Part shown: piece after piece, positions 1-5,595 of the stretch
Layout: each line of letters starts with the position of its first letter
Position numbering within the stretch: position 1 is the first letter of the stretch
From: a bacterium
Lineage (GTDB): Bacteria; Electryoneota; RPQS01
Direction: 5' to 3'
NCBI GenBank assembly: GCA_028711875.1
Contig: JAQTRJ010000018.1
Location: 8,422 to 14,016, forward strand
Length of the DNA: 5,595 bases
Notes under the pieces: model-generated
The model's database searches: none
Told to the model about the DNA's origin: nothing
Seen by the model: only the letters and a program-made list of their open reading frames with translations
Position numbers and translations under genes: made by a program

Positions 1-1
1 C

Positions 2-1480
2 AGCGCGACGACCTATGAAGAGATCACCGGCAACGGCGACGGACGGATTCGCGCGGGCGAAACCGCCGAGGTGCGCGTGTCGGTCTATAACGACGGAACG
101 CACACCGGAGCGGCGGTGGGCTGGGTGACGACGAGCGCGACGGACGCGAGCCTGCGCAATCCGCTGCTGCTCTATGACGATCTGGCTCCGGGCGGGCCGC
201 ACGAAAGCGAGTCGGCGGTGACCGTGGAGCTGCTCGCGAGCGCGCCGCGCGGATTGTTTCTGCCGCTTGCGATAGATTTTCTTGACGCGGCCGGACGGCT
301 GTCGGGGCGGGCGGTGACGACGGTTTATCTGGACTCAACCTTCGTCTGCATCGGCAACGGACGGCTCGATCTCGGTTTCGCGGAAGACGGCTCGCTGGGG
401 TATTACGACCGTGAACGCGATCATTATTTGGGCTGCGGATTGCGGACATCGGCGTTGTCCAATGCTCTCTATCACGGATCGTTCGTGCTGGCCGCCGACG
501 GAATCGTGCAGGACAATGCCTACGGCAACGCGCAGCTCAATCGCTACGACTGGGGCGCAGTGACCGACAGCGTGGCGCGGCTCGTGCCGAGCGAGCGCGC
601 CGACGTGGAAGCGCGCGCTTCGTTCGAAGACCGGCGGGCGGAGCCGCGGCTGTTTGCGCGGGTGGACGCGGCGGTTCTCGGCTGGCAGGGATCACCGCAG
701 GACGGTTTTCTGATTCTCGAGTACGTCGTGGAAAACCGCTCGGTCAATCCGTGGAATGAGGTCTACGCGGGCTTGTTTCTCGATTGGGACATCGAGCCGT
801 CGTCGAACAACACGGCGTTTTTTGACGACGCGGCGGACATCGCGGCGGTGCAGGCGATCGGCGCGCGTCATCCTCTGGCGGGGATCGCTTCGATTCGCGA
901 CGCATGGAGCAGCTTCTACGTGATTCACAACGAGAACGAAATCCACGCGCCGTGGGACGATCAAGACCCGCTTTCGGGATGGACGGACGAGCGGAAATGG
1001 CAGATTCTTCAGAGCGGAATTCAGACGCCGCCGGAGGACGCGACGGACTTGAGTTTTCTGATTGCGGCGGGACCGCTGACCATAGCGGCGCACGAGACGC
1101 GCACGTTCGCGTTTGCCCTCGTGAGCGGAAATCATCCCGAAGACCTTATCGCACAGGCGGCGGCGGCGCGGGCGAACTATGCGGGACGCACGAGCCGACC
1201 GCGGGACGAAACCACGGCGCTCACGGTGCGGGCGGGGCTGTATCCGAATCCGCTGGCGGCGGGCGAACCGTTGCGGCTGGTGCTGCCGGAAGCGGCGGAA
1301 GCGACGGTTCGAATCTATAATCTTCTCGGACAGCAGGTGGTCGAGACACAGCGGATTACGGCCGGGCCGGACGGCGCGCGGCTGGACGCGGTCGTTCCAA
1401 ATTCCGCCAGCGGATTGCTGTTCTATACCATCGAGTCGAAGGCCGGGAATCTCTCCGGCAAGCTGTTGTTGATCAGATGA
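2..1480 (+). CDS. C-terminal part of a secreted T9SS cargo protein, possibly a subtilase-like (S8) peptidase (5' end outside window)
   Basis: The frame is open from the first complete codon and ends at TGA, giving 492 residues with no start in view. A GTG at 71 is in frame, but the coding pattern runs straight through it, so I do not take it as the start. Residues 8-45 (ITGNGDGRIRAGETAEVRVS onward) combine a calcium-loop-like N-G-D-G segment with a G-E-x-x-x-V-x-V strand, as in CARDB-like beta domains of secreted proteins. Residues about 110-395 form a beta-rich domain with the phrase YAGLFLDWDIEPSSNNTAFF; from memory this kind of domain follows the catalytic domain in T9SS-exported S8 peptidases of FCB bacteria. 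No Asp/His/Ser catalytic motif is in the window, so peptidase activity is only inferred. There are just two cysteines (about 116 and 145). Residues 410-492 are a T9SS type A sorting domain. The next gene starts 43 bases downstream on the same strand, so co-transcription is likely. Secreted T9SS cargo is well supported; the enzyme class is uncertain. Confidence 0.85.
   Translation, partial: SATTYEEITGNGDGRIRAGETAEVRVSVYNDGTHTGAAVGWVTTSATDASLRNPLLLYDDLAPGGPHESESAVTVELLASAPRGLFLPLAIDFLDAAGRLSGRAVTTVYLDSTFVCIGNGRLDLGFAEDGSLGYYDRERDHYLGCGLRTSALSNALYHGSFVLAADGIVQDNAYGNAQLNRYDWGAVTDSVARLVPSERADVEARASFEDRRAEPRLFARVDAAVLGWQGSPQDGFLILEYVVENRSVNPWNEVYAGLFLDWDIEPSSNNTAFFDDAADIAAVQAIGARHPLAGIASIRDAWSSFYVIHNENEIHAPWDDQDPLSGWTDERKWQILQSGIQTPPEDATDLSFLIAAGPLTIAAHETRTFAFALVSGNHPEDLIAQAAAARANYAGRTSRPRDETTALTVRAGLYPNPLAAGEPLRLVLPEAAEATVRIYNLLGQQVVETQRITAGPDGARLDAVVPNSASGLLFYTIESKAGNLSGKLLLIR
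1229..1477 (+). other. T9SS type A C-terminal sorting domain of the first protein
   Basis: The last 83 residues follow the family pattern. A Y-P-N-P motif opens the domain (GLYPNPLAAGE). An amphipathic strand with I-Y-N-L-L-G-Q comes next (ATVRIYNLLGQQVVE), then a variable loop, the S-G-L-L-F-Y-T-I strand and a final basic end, GKLLLIR. In known T9SS cargo this domain is recognised by the outer-membrane translocon and often removed by the PorU sortase, with attachment to a surface glycolipid. Cleavage and anchoring here are inferred. Confidence 0.88.
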
Positions 1481-1484
1481 GCGC

Positions 1485-1502
1485 GGCCGCGATCAAGCGG
1501 CC
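1485..1502 (+). other. Small GC hairpin between the two T9SS cargo genes
   Basis: GGCCGC at 1485-1490 pairs perfectly with GCGGCC at 1497-1502 across the six-base loop GATCAA. It lies 4 bases after the upstream stop codon and 8 bases before the GGAG ribosome binding site. No T-run follows, so it does not look like an intrinsic terminator. It could stabilise mRNA ends or be a chance structure in GC-rich DNA. Confidence 0.35.
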
Positions 1503-1510
1503 TCAGGGAC

Positions 1511-1514
1511 GGAG
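1511..1514 (+). promoter_or_regulatory. Ribosome binding site of the 1152-residue protein
   Basis: GGAG lies nine bases before the ATG at 1524, within a purine-rich stretch (GGGACGGAGACGAAG). With the typical signal peptide that follows, it fixes the ATG at 1524 as the start. Confidence 0.6.
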
Positions 1515-1523
1515 ACGAAGACC

Positions 1524-1601
1524 ATGGATCACCGGGTGAAACAACTCTTGTGGGCGGCGCTGGCGGCGACGGCCCTGCTGATCGCGGTCAGCGGTCACGC
1601 C
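1524..1601 (+). other. Sec signal peptide of the 1152-residue protein
   Basis: Residues 1-26 have a basic start (MDHRVKQ), a hydrophobic core (LLWAALAATALLIAV) and a polar end (SGHA). The likely signal peptidase I cut is after Ala26, giving a mature start of QDITPEG. There is no Cys at +1, so it is not a lipoprotein. This delivers the chain to the periplasm, where T9SS cargo is collected. Confidence 0.88.
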
Positions 1602-4600
1602 CAGGACATCACGCCGGAAGGCATTGGACTGTCGCGCCAAGCCACCGTCCGCGACACGCTGGTCGCGGACGGCGACAGCGTGTTCCTGATCGTCTCCTTT
1701 CAGGCGGAATCCGGTTGGACGGTGGCCGGTTTGGGCATGAGCGCCCAGGAGTTCCACCAACTTCGGTTGCACGCCTACGCGACGACCGCTCCCGCGGGGA
1801 CGCCACTCCAGACTTTCACGGTGACTGTGAATCCGGGGACGGTGGAGATTGACACGTTGGCCGATCCGCCGACTTTGCGCTCGTACTTTCCGCTGCCGCT
1901 GATCGTCACCCCGCGCATCAAGTCGCTGCAGGTGGAGCTGGCTTTGTGGGCGCGCAACGCGGAAGGCGACGTGGTGTTCAGCGATCCGTACACCAGCCGC
2001 GCGGCGGTGAGCGGGGCGCTGCCGCTGAACAATCCAGTGGACACGCTGCACGCGACGTATTTGCGATTTGAAGATACTCGCACCTATCCGCCGGTGATTC
2101 TCAGCCCGGCCGCGAATTCGGTGATTCCGCGGATCTTTTCCGTCATGTACAGCCAACCGGAAGAGGCGGCGCCGGGTTCGCTGACGCTGAGCTTTCTCAA
2201 CACGCAGAGCCAGAACCTGACGACCCTCTATCTGCGCAATGTCAATCCGGGAGCGCAGAAGACCGTTCTGTTGGATGCGACGTCGCTCATCAATCTCTTA
2301 TATATTGATTCGCTGTCCGGGGCCACGGCGCTGGCGCACGGGGAGCCTTATCGGATCACGCTCACGTATCGGGATATCAACGGCAATCTGCCGGCTTCTT
2401 CCGTTGTTGATCACGTTCGCGTGGACCGGCTGACCGAGCGTCCGGTGCTCTTGTCTCCGACGGCGAACCAGACGCTGCCGCGGCGCTTCGACGTGCGATT
2501 CATTCAGCCGGAACAGGCGGCGGCGGGTTCGCTGACGCTGACCTTCGTCAATCAGGCCAGCGGCACGGAATCGCCGCATGTGCTCTACGTGAGCGATCGG
2601 CAGGCGAGTTCGGAAAAACTCATCACGCTCGACGGGCTGGGGCTGTTCGATCCCATGACGATGGATTCGCTGACGGGCGGCGACAGCCTGCAGCATCAGG
2701 CGGCCTACCGGCTGATCGTCAGCTATCGGGATACGCTGAGCAATCCCGCGGCCAGCGATTCCATGTCGTCGCTGCTCACGGTGCTGCGGACGCCTCCGCC
2801 TACGCTCTATGAGCCGCGCGCCGGAACGTCACGCAGCGATTCCACGTTTCCCTTGACCTATCGGCTGGACGTGCACGCCGACACGGTGTGGCTGGTGTTC
2901 GAGGCAGATACGGCGTCAGCCGTGGTGGATTCGCTGAGTCCGCATATTCTTCGGCTAATTCCCGAAGTGGCGCGAGGCGGACTGCACGACTATTCCATTG
3001 ATGGAACGGCGCTGGACCGGAGCGTGTACGTGGCGGAGAGCAATCACGGTTCGAACGACCGGCTGAAGGCACAGACGATCTATACCGTGCGGCTGGTGGT
3101 CGGGGACACCCTGGGCAACGACAACGTGTTCACGGAAAACTATGGCTATGTCTGGCCCAACGATCTCGCAACTCTGCCGCCGGTTCTGATGGAGCCGCGC
3201 AGCGGACAGCGAATCGGGGAGACGTTCCCCGTTGCGTTTCGGATCCTCGAGACGGTGCGGCCGGGAAGCGTGTACATCCGGTTGCAGACCCTCCAGTCGA
3301 ATGCGGATCCGGGTTCTCCGCACCGGGTCTACCTGCGCGACATCCCGCCTGGGGTGACCCGGGTGACCTTGAACGGTCTGGGACTTCATTTTTCGGAGCT
3401 GACCGACAGCGTGACCGGACCGGGGACACCCGAGCAGAACCGGACGCTGGTCCACAACGTCCAGTACATCGTTCGTGTATTCTATCAGGATTCTTTAGGC
3501 AACGCGGAAGCAGGCACGGTGGGCGCTTTCGCTCGGTACGACATTCGGACGGAGCCGGTGGTGATTTCCACGCCGCAAGCGGGCGATACGCTGCCGCGCG
3601 TCAATCTGCCGGTGCGCTTCCGACAGGACGAGCCGTCGCTGCCGGGGAAGCTGCGGATCACGTTTGCACAGTCGGGCGGCTACGAGACCGATCCGGGATC
3701 GCCGCATAGTCTGTATCTGACGAACACGGACGCCGACACGGGGAAGCTGGTGATCGTCGAGCCATCCGCGCTGTATGCCAGCAGCGGAATTGACTCGGCA
3801 ACGGGCGGATCGGAGCTGCTGCCGCGCGCCATCTATCGGCTGACGATTGACTATCAGGATACGCTGGCGAACGCCGGGGCCGCGACGACGGTGGACAATC
3901 TGGTCTATGGCAGTGGAGCGGTGGTGCGGGCGGCGGGGGACGCGGTCAGCAGCGGGATCATCGTGCCGGGCGAGCCGCGGTTGTTCGCGTTCTGGCTGGG
4001 CTTGCGAACGGACGGCGGCACCAGCGTGCTGCGGGCGCTGCGCTTCACCACACTGGGCGACGCACAGGCCTCGGATTTGACGTTATCCGAAACGTCATTA
4101 TGGCAAAGCGTGGACACGCAGTTCGTGGAGACCGAAGACGCGCGGATCAATTCGCTCGACCGGTTTGCAGACGGGGAACTGACGTTCGATTCGCTGGCGT
4201 TGAACCTGACGCCGGAGGAGACGTTCCTGTTGGTGACGCTGGCCTTTCCGAGCACGGCGAATCCGAATCACCGTCTGGGACTCCAGCTTGCCGGGCCGTC
4301 AGCGGTGGATTGCGGAACGGATCCGGTCCTGGCGACGTCGTGGCCGATGGGAGCGGAAGACGTGGCGCTGGACGTGCAATTGACGTCGTTTGCGACCGAG
4401 CAGGATACGCTGTTCGGTGCGTTGCGGGTGTGGTGGATCGTGGCTTCGGAGTCGGACAACGCGGGATTCATTCTGTCGCGCCGCGCCGCGGGCGAAGATG
4501 ATTTTCAGGACATCGCAAGCTATGCTACGTCGGCCGATCTGGTGGGACGGGGCACGAATCCGTCGGCGTCGCGCTATCAGTATATAGATCAGGGTTTGAC

Positions 4601-4982
4601 TCCGGGCGCGACGTATTTCTATGCGCTGCGGGCGGTGTCGTTCTCGTTTCATGAGCAGATTTTCGATGCCATTGCCGAGGGAACGCCGCGTCTGCCGCCG
4701 AACGATTTCATTCTGGGCGAGGCCTATCCCAATCCGTTCAATCAGGACGTGACGTTCCGCTACGTCGTTCCCTACACGGCCGAGGTCAAGATCATCATCT
4801 ATGACGTGCTGGGACGGCAGCAGCGCCGTCTGGTGCACCGCGTGCTGGCGCCGGCGGAATATCTCGTCCGTTGGGACAGCCGCGACGACTATGGACAAAC
4901 GCTGCCGTCGGGGGTGTATTTCTACCGGATGGAAGCGGGCGGAAGGTTCGAACAAACGCACAAGCTGGTGCTTGTACGATAG
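1524..4982 (+). CDS. Large secreted multi-domain protein with five Ig-like repeats, an FN3-like region and a T9SS sorting domain
   Basis: A complete 1152-residue protein; I do not recognise a named family for the whole. Residues 1-26 are a Sec signal peptide. Residues 27-188 are a beta-rich region of unknown fold. Residues 189-796 hold five degenerate tandem repeats of about 117-128 residues with Ig-like character, each closing on a strand like YRLIVSYRDTLSN. Residues 797-950 are another beta-rich region with alternating strands and Asp/Thr loops. Residues 951-1056 resemble the FN3-like module common before T9SS tails (ASESDNAGFILSRRA, then YQYIDQGLTPGATYFYALRA). Residues 1066-1152 are the sorting domain. 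I see no catalytic motif and only one cysteine in the mature protein (about residue 930), so a structural, adhesive or ligand-binding surface role is more likely than an enzyme. The start is supported by a GGAG site and the signal peptide. The gene lies 43 bases after another T9SS cargo gene, probably in the same transcript, and is followed by a strong hairpin. Export and surface location are well supported; the ligand and biological role are unknown. Confidence 0.93.
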   Translation: MDHRVKQLLWAALAATALLIAVSGHAQDITPEGIGLSRQATVRDTLVADGDSVFLIVSFQAESGWTVAGLGMSAQEFHQLRLHAYATTAPAGTPLQTFTVTVNPGTVEIDTLADPPTLRSYFPLPLIVTPRIKSLQVELALWARNAEGDVVFSDPYTSRAAVSGALPLNNPVDTLHATYLRFEDTRTYPPVILSPAANSVIPRIFSVMYSQPEEAAPGSLTLSFLNTQSQNLTTLYLRNVNPGAQKTVLLDATSLINLLYIDSLSGATALAHGEPYRITLTYRDINGNLPASSVVDHVRVDRLTERPVLLSPTANQTLPRRFDVRFIQPEQAAAGSLTLTFVNQASGTESPHVLYVSDRQASSEKLITLDGLGLFDPMTMDSLTGGDSLQHQAAYRLIVSYRDTLSNPAASDSMSSLLTVLRTPPPTLYEPRAGTSRSDSTFPLTYRLDVHADTVWLVFEADTASAVVDSLSPHILRLIPEVARGGLHDYSIDGTALDRSVYVAESNHGSNDRLKAQTIYTVRLVVGDTLGNDNVFTENYGYVWPNDLATLPPVLMEPRSGQRIGETFPVAFRILETVRPGSVYIRLQTLQSNADPGSPHRVYLRDIPPGVTRVTLNGLGLHFSELTDSVTGPGTPEQNRTLVHNVQYIVRVFYQDSLGNAEAGTVGAFARYDIRTEPVVISTPQAGDTLPRVNLPVRFRQDEPSLPGKLRITFAQSGGYETDPGSPHSLYLTNTDADTGKLVIVEPSALYASSGIDSATGGSELLPRAIYRLTIDYQDTLANAGAATTVDNLVYGSGAVVRAAGDAVSSGIIVPGEPRLFAFWLGLRTDGGTSVLRALRFTTLGDAQASDLTLSETSLWQSVDTQFVETEDARINSLDRFADGELTFDSLALNLTPEETFLLVTLAFPSTANPNHRLGLQLAGPSAVDCGTDPVLATSWPMGAEDVALDVQLTSFATEQDTLFGALRVWWIVASESDNAGFILSRRAAGEDDFQDIASYATSADLVGRGTNPSASRYQYIDQGLTPGATYFYALRAVSFSFHEQIFDAIAEGTPRLPPNDFILGEAYPNPFNQDVTFRYVVPYTAEVKIIIYDVLGRQQRRLVHRVLAPAEYLVRWDSRDDYGQTLPSGVYFYRMEAGGRFEQTHKLVLVR
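2088..3911 (+). repeat. Array of five degenerate Ig-like protein repeats
   Basis: The units are approximately residues 189-305, 306-423, 424-551, 552-676 and 677-796. Shared marks, in order: a Pro-rich opening (PPVILSPAANSVIP, RPVLLSPTANQTLP, PPVLMEPRSG); a G-S-L-T-L-T-F type strand; S-P-H-x-x-(Y/R)-(L/V) in units 2-5 (H352, H474, H600, H728); D-G-L-G-L or a relic of it; D-S-x-T-G in units 1, 2, 4 and 5; and a final strand with Y-x-D-x-x-(G/S/A)-N. Unit 3 is the most divergent: it lacks the G-S-L step and the D-S-x-T-G motif. Units 1 and 2 are the closest pair and remain similar at DNA level. The final strand resembles those of bacterial Ig-like domains, so extended stalk-like or binding modules are likely; this is inference. 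Confidence 0.8.
4374..4691 (+). other. FN3-like module preceding the T9SS tail
   Basis: Residues 951-1056 run VQLTSFATEQDTLFGALRVW, then W-x-x-A-S-E-S-D-N-A-G-F-x-L-S-R-R, then YQYIDQGLTPGATYFYALRA. This order (LTSF strand, A-S-E-x-x-N-A-G-F-x-x-x-R strand, Y-x-Y-x-D-x-x-L-x-P-G-x-x-Y-x-Y-x-L-R strand) is the standard layout of FN3-like domains next to T9SS sorting domains in Bacteroidota and Ignavibacteria. It probably acts as a spacer presenting the tail to the translocon. Confidence 0.7.
4719..4979 (+). other. T9SS type A / FlgD-Ig-like C-terminal sorting domain of the 1152-residue protein
   Basis: Residues 1066-1152 contain EAYPNPFNQDVTFRYVVP, VKIIIYDVLGRQQRRLV, the W-D-S-R-D-D-Y-G-Q-x-L-P-S-G-V-Y-F-Y-R-M strand pair and the end HKLVLVR. 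The Y-P-N-P-F-N opening, I-Y-D-x-L-G-R and L-P-S-G-V-Y-F-Y are hallmark positions of the type A sorting domain, which resembles the FlgD Ig-like domain. It is a closer match to the consensus than the tail of the upstream gene. Confidence 0.95.
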
Positions 4983-5003
4983 CCACGCGAGTCGGACGAC
5001 ACT

Positions 5004-5050
5004 AACCAGCGCCGCCGCATCCTGCGACTGAGGATGCGGCGGTGCTGGTT
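5004..5050 (+). terminator. Strong hairpin in the convergent gap, probable transcription terminator
   Basis: The arms at 5004-5023 and 5031-5050 are reverse complements over 20 positions with one exception (G5011 opposite T5043). That pair is a G-U wobble in plus-strand RNA but a C-A mismatch in minus-strand RNA. The loop is seven bases (GCGACTG). The stem begins 21 bases after the plus-strand stop codon at 4982. Only a weak pyrimidine tail (TTCTC, counting the stem end) follows, so it is not a classical intrinsic terminator, but it could stop transcription or protect the mRNA 3' end. The wobble suggests it serves the plus-strand genes. Confidence 0.7.
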
Positions 5051-5056
5051 CTCATG

Positions 5057-5089
5057 GCGGGTTGGGTGCGCGCGGTCAACCCGCGCGTA
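5057..5089. other. Second, mutually exclusive inverted-repeat pair in the convergent gap
   Basis: Two overlapping stems can form. GCGGGTTG (5057-5064) pairs with CAACCCGC (5077-5084), 8 base pairs over a 12-base loop. TGCGCGCGG (5067-5075) pairs with CCGCGCGTA (5081-5089), 9 base pairs with one G-T wobble over a 5-base loop. They share bases 5081-5084 and cannot coexist. The element starts 9 bases after the minus-strand stop codon, so it may act as the 3' structure of that gene. No T-run is present in either direction. Confidence 0.4.
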
Positions 5090-5097
5090 CACTCTGG

Positions 5098-5595
5098 TTA
5101 TTCCAGCGATTCAGGCCGGCGCCACTCGGCGATCCGAGGAAAAATCTGCGCCAGATGCTCGGGAACGGTGTTTTCGGGGAGAAGATCGGAAAGGAACGGA
5201 TCACGCCCGGCCTCGCGCATGCATTCCCGGACGAATTGGGCGCAGTGCACGGCGTCGTCGTGATGGAGCGGCCCGCGAAACGCCGGGTCGCGCCGCTCGA
5301 GAGCAACCCACGTTTCCGCCAGCCCAGAGACACGGTAGGTGTAGCCGCCGTGCAGGAATTGATGGACGCGCCGCTGAACGGCGGTCAGTTCCGACGGAGA
5401 CAGACCCGGATCGAGCACGATCGCCTGATTGACCGCAGGGTGCGCCCATTTGTAGATGGGATTCTCCTGCGGCCCGTTGGGTCGTGGCCGAAATCCCGGG
5501 AATGGAACCTGCAAGTCGCTCTCGGCGATCCAGGGCACACCGTGGCGCGGCTGAAGGAAGAGAAAGGTGTGTGCCCACGGCGAAGGCTGATGATC
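5098..5595 (-). CDS. C-terminal part of a putative permuted papain-like (NlpC/P60, YiiX-type) amidase/peptidase (5' end outside window)
   Basis: The minus-strand frame is open from the window edge at 5595 to TAA at 5100-5098, 165 residues. The first in-frame start-like codon (GTG at 5538) lies inside conserved-looking sequence, so the true start is beyond the edge. Residues 5-27 (SPWAHTFLFLQPRHGVPWIA, then ESD) give a histidine (His9) on a strand followed about 16 residues later by an acidic residue (Glu25). Residues 117-129 (HCAQFVRECMREAG) give a cysteine (Cys118) at the head of a helix, like the C-(S/A)-x-(F/L)-V-x-x-x-(Y/M) motif. The His-before-Cys order is that of circularly permuted NlpC/P60 relatives such as YiiX, where the Cys/His pair cleaves amide bonds of peptidoglycan, peptides or lipids. 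The middle holds YKWAHP and LHHDD, of unknown role. The substrate and any signal peptide cannot be seen. The gene converges on the T9SS pair and has no obvious functional link to it. A generic uncharacterised protein remains possible. Confidence 0.7.
   Translation of the reverse strand, partial: DHQPSPWAHTFLFLQPRHGVPWIAESDLQVPFPGFRPRPNGPQENPIYKWAHPAVNQAIVLDPGLSPSELTAVQRRVHQFLHGGYTYRVSGLAETWVALERRDPAFRGPLHHDDAVHCAQFVRECMREAGRDPFLSDLLPENTVPEHLAQIFPRIAEWRRPESLE

Noticed and set aside
24..449. Minus-strand reading frame opposite the first gene
   Set aside because: Product is dominated by Arg, Pro and Ser, as expected for antisense of GC-rich DNA.
71..1480. GTG at 71 as the start of the first gene
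   Set aside because: The frame is open and domain-like upstream to the window edge, there is no signal peptide after 71 although the protein carries an export tail, and no ribosome binding site precedes it.
1482..1489. CGCGGCCG-type palindrome in the gap between the two plus-strand genes
   Set aside because: Short GC palindromes are expected by chance at this base composition; no operator function can be supported.
1503..2156. Long minus-strand reading frame (217 codons) opposite the start of the 1152-residue gene
   Set aside because: Arg/Gln/His-rich low-complexity product with no domain sense; an antisense shadow of GC-rich coding sequence.
2088..3911. Possible CRISPR or DNA tandem repeat
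   Set aside because: The periodicity is at protein level with diverged DNA; there are no short identical repeats separated by unique spacers.
4299..4961. Minus-strand reading frame (220 codons) opposite the FN3-like and sorting domains
   Set aside because: Arg-rich composition, no motif, fully opposite a clearly real domain with family-specific motifs.
5034..5432. Plus-strand reading frame over the hairpin and the minus-strand gene end
   Set aside because: Arg/Gly/Ala-rich product without motifs; it would start inside the hairpin, and the opposite frame carries recognisable His and Cys motifs.
5201..5578. Alternative minus-strand frame overlapping the permuted papain-like candidate
   Set aside because: Product is Arg/Ala/Ser-rich and motif-free, whereas the 5098-5595 frame has balanced composition and an HCAQFV-type motif.

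Overview
The window is GC-rich (clearly above 60% G+C by eye) and carries two consecutive secreted proteins. Both end in a type IX secretion system (T9SS) type A C-terminal sorting domain. T9SS is confined to the Bacteroidota and relatives in the FCB superphylum. High GC, multi-domain beta-rich cargo and FlgD-like/T9SS tails together suggest a high-GC FCB lineage, for example a candidate phylum of the Zixibacteria, Latescibacteria or Eisenbacteria kind, rather than a typical AT-rich Bacteroidota. This is inference; the window has no marker gene that fixes taxonomy.

Layout: (1) positions 2-1480, plus strand: the C-terminal 492 codons of a large secreted protein cut off by the left edge. It has a calcium-loop/CARDB-like region, a long beta-rich domain of a type I associate with secreted subtilases, and a T9SS sorting domain. 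(2) positions 1481-1523: a 43-base gap with a small GC hairpin and the ribosome binding site of the next gene. (3) positions 1524-4982, plus strand: a complete 1152-residue secreted protein. It has a signal peptide, an N-terminal beta-rich region, five degenerate tandem Ig-like repeats of about 117-128 residues, a further beta-rich region, an FN3-like region and a T9SS sorting domain. (4) positions 4983-5097: a convergent intergenic region with a strong 20-base-pair hairpin, probably the terminator of the plus-strand pair. (5) positions 5098-5595, minus strand: the C-terminal 165 codons of a protein cut off by the right edge. Its His...Glu...Cys order resembles a circularly permuted papain-like (NlpC/P60, YiiX-type) amidase or peptidase.

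Genes 1 and 2 are co-directional and closely spaced, so they are probably co-transcribed. Both products should cross the inner membrane by Sec and the outer membrane by T9SS, ending on the cell surface or released. No RNA gene, CRISPR array, insertion sequence or recognisable promoter was found. The most unusual element is the five-copy repeat array of the 1152-residue protein. I see no convincing sign of a new multi-gene system.
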